This document shows positions 1 through 7,500 of a DNA stretch of 7,500 nucleotides, one piece after another. Made by a program: the position numbers and the translations under genes. Each line of letters begins with the position of its first letter. Within the stretch, counting starts at the first letter, position 1. Below the pieces are notes generated by a model, which was given only the letters and a program-made list of their open reading frames with translations, was not told where the DNA came from and ran no database searches. Source of the stretch: Gemmatimonadaceae bacterium (GTDB lineage: Bacteria; Gemmatimonadota; Gemmatimonadetes; Gemmatimonadales; Gemmatimonadaceae); NCBI GenBank assembly GCA_013813605.1, contig JACCRL010000397.1, forward strand, positions 1 to 7,500. Reading direction: 5' to 3'.

Positions 1-3
1 TTC

Positions 4-34
4 GCTCCGCGCTGGAGCCGCGAAAATTTCGCGG
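4..34 (+). promoter_or_regulatory. Two adjacent hairpins in the rpoB leader
   Basis: Two inverted repeats abut here. The first is GCTCC (4-8) with GGAGC (14-18), a 5-bp stem and a 5-nt loop. The second, CCGCGAAAATTTCGCGG at 18-34, is a perfect palindrome around A26. As RNA it folds into a 6-bp stem (CCGCGA with TCGCGG) and an AT-rich 5-nt loop. Base C18 belongs to both, so the stems compete by one pair. No T-run follows either stem, so a standard intrinsic terminator is not supported. In many bacteria the gap before rpoB, normally after rplL, holds an attenuator or an RNase processing site, as in Escherichia coli. A similar role here is inference. A weaker GGGC (47-50)/GCCC (58-61) stem lies further down, just ahead of the ribosome binding site. 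None of the three frames through nt 1-72 looks like the end of ribosomal protein L7/L12, so the stretch appears non-coding. Confidence 0.4.
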
Positions 35-63
35 ACGACGGCGGCGGGGCTATTTGCGCCCGT

Positions 64-72
64 AGGTGATCC
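64..72 (+). promoter_or_regulatory. Ribosome binding site of rpoB, extended anti-SD match
   Basis: AGGTGATCC at 64-72 matches, without mismatch, nine bases of AAGGAGGTGATCC, the complement of the usual bacterial 16S rRNA 3' end. The match is shifted towards the 3' part of the site, lacks the leading GGAGG core in full, and ends directly against the ATG at 73. Within it AGGTG leaves 4 nt to the start. TGA at 67-69 is in frame with rpoB, so 73 is the most upstream possible start. Confidence 0.65.
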
Positions 73-4674
<4,602 letters not shown>

Positions 4675-4677
4675 TCC

Positions 4678-7500
4678 ATGATTGATTTTCGCAGCACGCG
4701 CGAGACGCGCGCGTCTTCATTCGATTACATCCAGGTTCGCATCGCCTCACCAGAGGAGATGCGCGGTCCCAAGGACTCCAAGGAGCGCGAGCGGCTGGAG
4801 ATGGCCGGCCTGCGTACCTGGTGGTCGTGGGGCGAGGTTCTGAAGCCTGAGACGATCAACTACCGGTCGTTCAAGCCGGAAAAGGACGGCCTCTTCTGCG
4901 AGCGCATCTTCGGTCCCGTAAAGGACTGGGAATGCCATTGCGGCAAGTACAAGCGCATCCGTTATCGCGGTGTTATCTGCGATCGTTGCGGCGTCGAAGT
5001 CACCCTGAGCCGCGTCCGCCGCGAGCGCATGGGTCACATCGAGCTCGCCGTGCCCGTCGCGCACATCTGGTTCTTCAAGACCCTGCCCAGCCCGATGGGC
5101 AACCTCGTCGATCTCACGCTCCGTGATCTCGAGAAGGTCATCTACTACTCGAACTACGTCGTCATCGACGCCGGCAAGCAGGAGTCGGTGCCGGAGAACG
5201 GTGTCGCCGAAAATCCTCCGCGGTTCATCGAGGCCAATACCCTCATCTCGGAAGACGAGTACATCTTCCTGCGCCAGAAGGCGAAGGAAGAGGGCGACAA
5301 CGCCTTCATGGCCGACATCGGCGCTCCGGCCGTTCGTGAGCTGCTCAAGCGCATCGATGTTGACAAGGTCGCGGAAGAGCTGCGCGCCGGTCTCGTCGAC
5401 GAGGGCTCGCAGCACCGCAAGAAGCAGATGCTCAAGCGCCTCAAGGTCGTGGATGCCTTCCGCAACTCCGGCGCTTCCGGACAGGAGCGCAACAAGGCCG
5501 AATGGCTGATCATGGACGTGATACCGGTAATTCCTCCGGATCTCCGTCCGCTCGTTCCGCTCGACGGCGGCCGTTTCGCGACGTCCGACCTGAACGATCT
5601 GTATCGCCGCGTCATCAACCGCAACAACCGGCTGATGAAGCTGATCTCGCACCGAGCTCCTGAAGTCATTCTCCGCAACGAGAAGAGAATGCTCCAGGAG
5701 GCAGTCGATGCGCTGTTCGACAACGGCCGCCGCTCCAAGGCAATCCGCGGCCGCGGCAAGCGTCCGCTCAAGTCGCTGTCCGACATGCTGAAGGGCAAGC
5801 AGGGCCGGTTCCGCCAGAATCTGCTCGGCAAGCGCGTTGATTACTCGGGCCGTTCCGTCATCGTCGTCGGTCCGGAGCTCAAGCTGCACCAGTGCGGTCT
5901 GCCGAAGGCAATGGCGCTGGAGCTCTTCAAGCCGTTCATCATCCATAAGCTCGTCGAGAAGGGAATCGCCGAGACGGTGAAGCGCGCCAAGAAGATCGTG
6001 GAGAAGGAGTCGCCCGAGGTGTACGAGATCCTCGAGGAGATCATCCGCGACCATCCGGTGCTCCTGAACCGCGCGCCGACCCTTCACCGACTGGGCATCC
6101 AGGCTTTCGAGCCGGTGCTCGTCGAAGGAAAGGCCATTCGTATTCACCCGCTCGTCTGCGCGGCGTTCAACGCCGACTTCGACGGTGACCAGATGGCGGT
6201 GCACGTGCCGCTGTCGTTCGAGGCCCAGCTCGAGTGCCGTCTGCTCATGCTGTCGTCGAACAACATTCTCAAGCCGTCCGATGGACGTCCCGTCGCCGAG
6301 CCCAGCCAGGACATCGTGCTCGGCTGCTACTACGCGACAAAGGCTCCGCCGCGCTTCGAGCAGAAGTCGAAGACGGCCAAGTCATACTCGAGCGCTTCCG
6401 AAGTCGAGTTGGCGCTGTCGCAGGACCGCGTCACCCAGCACACTCCGATTCGTTACTTCGTGAAGGACGTCGAAGGCGAGCGCTGGATCGATACCACCGT
6501 CGGCCGCGTGCTGTTCAACGCGATTATCCCGAAGGAGATTCCGTTCCAGAACAAGGAGATGAAGAAGAAGGCGCTGGGAGAGCTGGTGTTCGAGGCGTAT
6601 CGCCGCAGCGGACTCCTGGGAACCGTGCCCTTCCTCGACCGTCTCAAGGAATTCGGCTTCCGCTACGCAACGCGCGGCGGAATCTCGATCGGAATCGAGG
6701 ATCTGCACATTCCCGCCGAGAAGGAAACGCTGCTCGGCGAGGCCGAGGAGCGCGTCAACAGGTTCCAGCGCGCCTACCAGACAGGCAACATCACGAACGG
6801 TGAGCGCTACAACAAGGTGATCGACACCTGGACGCACGCGAATAACGATGTCGCGGACGCAATGGTGAGAGCGATGCGCGAGTCCCACGAGGGCTTCAAC
6901 CCCGTGTTCATGATGTTCGACTCGGGGTCGCGTGGATCACGCGACCAGATCCGTCAGCTTGCCGGCATGCGCGGACTGATGGCGAAGCCGCAGAAGAAGC
7001 TGACGGGAGGCATCGGCGAGATCATCGAGAGCCCGATCAAGTCGAACTTCCGCGATGGACTGTCCGTGCTCGAGTATTTCATCTCGACGCACGGCGCACG
7101 TAAGGGTCTGGCCGATACCGCTCTGAAAACGGCGGACGCCGGTTACCTCACCCGCCGCCTCGTCGACGTCGCGCAGGATGTGACGATCACCGAGGAGGAT
7201 TGCGGCACCATCCTCGGCCTCGAAGTCGGAGCGCTGAAGGAAGGCGAGGACATCATCGAGCCGCTGGCCGAGCGTATCGTCGGCACGGTGGCGTCGGATG
7301 ACATCTATGATGTGCACGAGATTGACGAGTCGGGCCAGCGCAAGCTGCTGGTCGAGGCTGGCCAGCTCATCGACGAGGACATGGCTCAGGACATCGAAGA
7401 GTCGGGACTCGAGACGGTCAAGATCCGCAGCGTCCTCACCTGTGAGGCGAAGCGTGGTCTGTGCCAGATGTGCTACGGCCGCAACCTCGCGACGATGGCG
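4678..7500 (+). CDS. rpoC: DNA-directed RNA polymerase subunit beta-prime, N-terminal 941 residues (runs off the window)
   Basis: This is the RNA polymerase beta-prime subunit, which carries the catalytic magnesium ion and the clamp. Features in order, with E. coli equivalents in brackets, are: the N-terminal zinc finger C86, C88, C101, C104 (C70, C72, C85, C88); the clamp helices, the expected sigma contact, at about 302-347; [20 protein letters not shown] at 372-391; NRAPTLHR with R465 (R425); the catalytic triad D500, D502, D504 (D460, D462, D464) in NADFDGD; DSGSRGS with R752 (R731); the bridge helix at about 797-832 with [19 protein letters not shown]; and the second zinc site C842, C922, C929, C932 (C814, C888, C895, C898). 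The family is usually about 1400 residues, so roughly a third is missing, including the trigger loop. An 18-residue insert splits the conserved ASPxxMRxWSxGEV block near residues 30-47. The linker at about 773-780 is some 7 residues longer than in E. coli. The ATG at 4678 follows the rpoB stop by 3 nt and has GAGGA 7 nt upstream. The reading frame is open to the last base. Confidence 0.99.
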   Translation, partial: MIDFRSTRETRASSFDYIQVRIASPEEMRGPKDSKERERLEMAGLRTWWSWGEVLKPETINYRSFKPEKDGLFCERIFGPVKDWECHCGKYKRIRYRGVICDRCGVEVTLSRVRRERMGHIELAVPVAHIWFFKTLPSPMGNLVDLTLRDLEKVIYYSNYVVIDAGKQESVPENGVAENPPRFIEANTLISEDEYIFLRQKAKEEGDNAFMADIGAPAVRELLKRIDVDKVAEELRAGLVDEGSQHRKKQMLKRLKVVDAFRNSGASGQERNKAEWLIMDVIPVIPPDLRPLVPLDGGRFATSDLNDLYRRVINRNNRLMKLISHRAPEVILRNEKRMLQEAVDALFDNGRRSKAIRGRGKRPLKSLSDMLKGKQGRFRQNLLGKRVDYSGRSVIVVGPELKLHQCGLPKAMALELFKPFIIHKLVEKGIAETVKRAKKIVEKESPEVYEILEEIIRDHPVLLNRAPTLHRLGIQAFEPVLVEGKAIRIHPLVCAAFNADFDGDQMAVHVPLSFEAQLECRLLMLSSNNILKPSDGRPVAEPSQDIVLGCYYATKAPPRFEQKSKTAKSYSSASEVELALSQDRVTQHTPIRYFVKDVEGERWIDTTVGRVLFNAIIPKEIPFQNKEMKKKALGELVFEAYRRSGLLGTVPFLDRLKEFGFRYATRGGISIGIEDLHIPAEKETLLGEAEERVNRFQRAYQTGNITNGERYNKVIDTWTHANNDVADAMVRAMRESHEGFNPVFMMFDSGSRGSRDQIRQLAGMRGLMAKPQKKLTGGIGEIIESPIKSNFRDGLSVLEYFISTHGARKGLADTALKTADAGYLTRRLVDVAQDVTITEEDCGTILGLEVGALKEGEDIIEPLAERIVGTVASDDIYDVHEIDESGQRKLLVEAGQLIDEDMAQDIEESGLETVKIRSVLTCEAKRGLCQMCYGRNLATMA

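Noticed and set aside
18..34. Intrinsic terminator upstream of rpoB
   Set aside because: The palindrome is clean, but it is followed by a GC-rich stretch with no T-run.
1..69. End of an upstream gene such as rplL
   Set aside because: The frame ending in TGA at 67-69 and the frame ending in TAG at 63-65 give Arg/Gly-rich sequence unlike the end of L7/L12, and the third frame runs on without a match.
4747..6204. Antisense open frame of 485 codons opposite rpoC
   Set aside because: It lies wholly opposite highly conserved beta-prime sequence. GC-rich third positions suppress stops on the opposite strand. The product is Leu/Asp/Arg/His-rich with no recognisable motif, so it is a shadow.

Overview
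The window is the rpoB-rpoC part of a bacterial RNA polymerase operon. It holds one complete gene, rpoB (beta subunit, 1533 codons, nt 73-4674), and the first 941 codons of rpoC (beta-prime subunit, from nt 4678), which runs off the right edge in frame. The only non-coding stretch is the 72-bp leader before rpoB, plus a 3-nt gap between the genes. No tRNA, rRNA, mobile element, CRISPR array or transcription terminator is visible.

The DNA is GC-rich with strong G/C bias at third codon positions. Both proteins carry the universal active-site motifs, so these look like the functional chromosomal genes. Lineage hints point to the Gemmatimonadota, or a close relative within the wider FCB assemblage. 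These are a Bacteroidota-like style in several blocks ([10 protein letters not shown]..., the KPQKK...GEIIESPI linker before the bridge helix of beta-prime, [19 protein letters not shown]), an extra domain of about 155 residues near the beta C-terminus, and an 18-residue insert in the beta-prime N-terminus. The placement comes from recall of sequence style and was not tested by a search.

Region by region: nt 1-72 is a leader with two adjacent hairpins and a 9-nt perfect match to the expected 3' end of 16S rRNA that runs right up to the rpoB ATG. Nt 73-4674 is rpoB, with a beta-lobe insertion built on two related modules, an intact rifampicin-site sequence, a coiled-coil-rich insertion before the [12 protein letters not shown] motif, the extra C-terminal domain, and a short Gly/Asn/Ser tail. 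Nt 4678-7500 is rpoC through the N-terminal zinc finger, clamp, double-psi barrel with NADFDGD, bridge helix and all four cysteines of the second zinc site. The trigger loop and C-terminus lie beyond the window.

The two products form the catalytic core of RNA polymerase with alpha2-omega. The 3-nt spacing, and a Shine-Dalgarno for rpoC embedded in the last rpoB codons, suggest coupled and roughly equimolar translation. I found no undescribed system here. The points of interest are the lineage-specific inserts in the polymerase and the leader structure.
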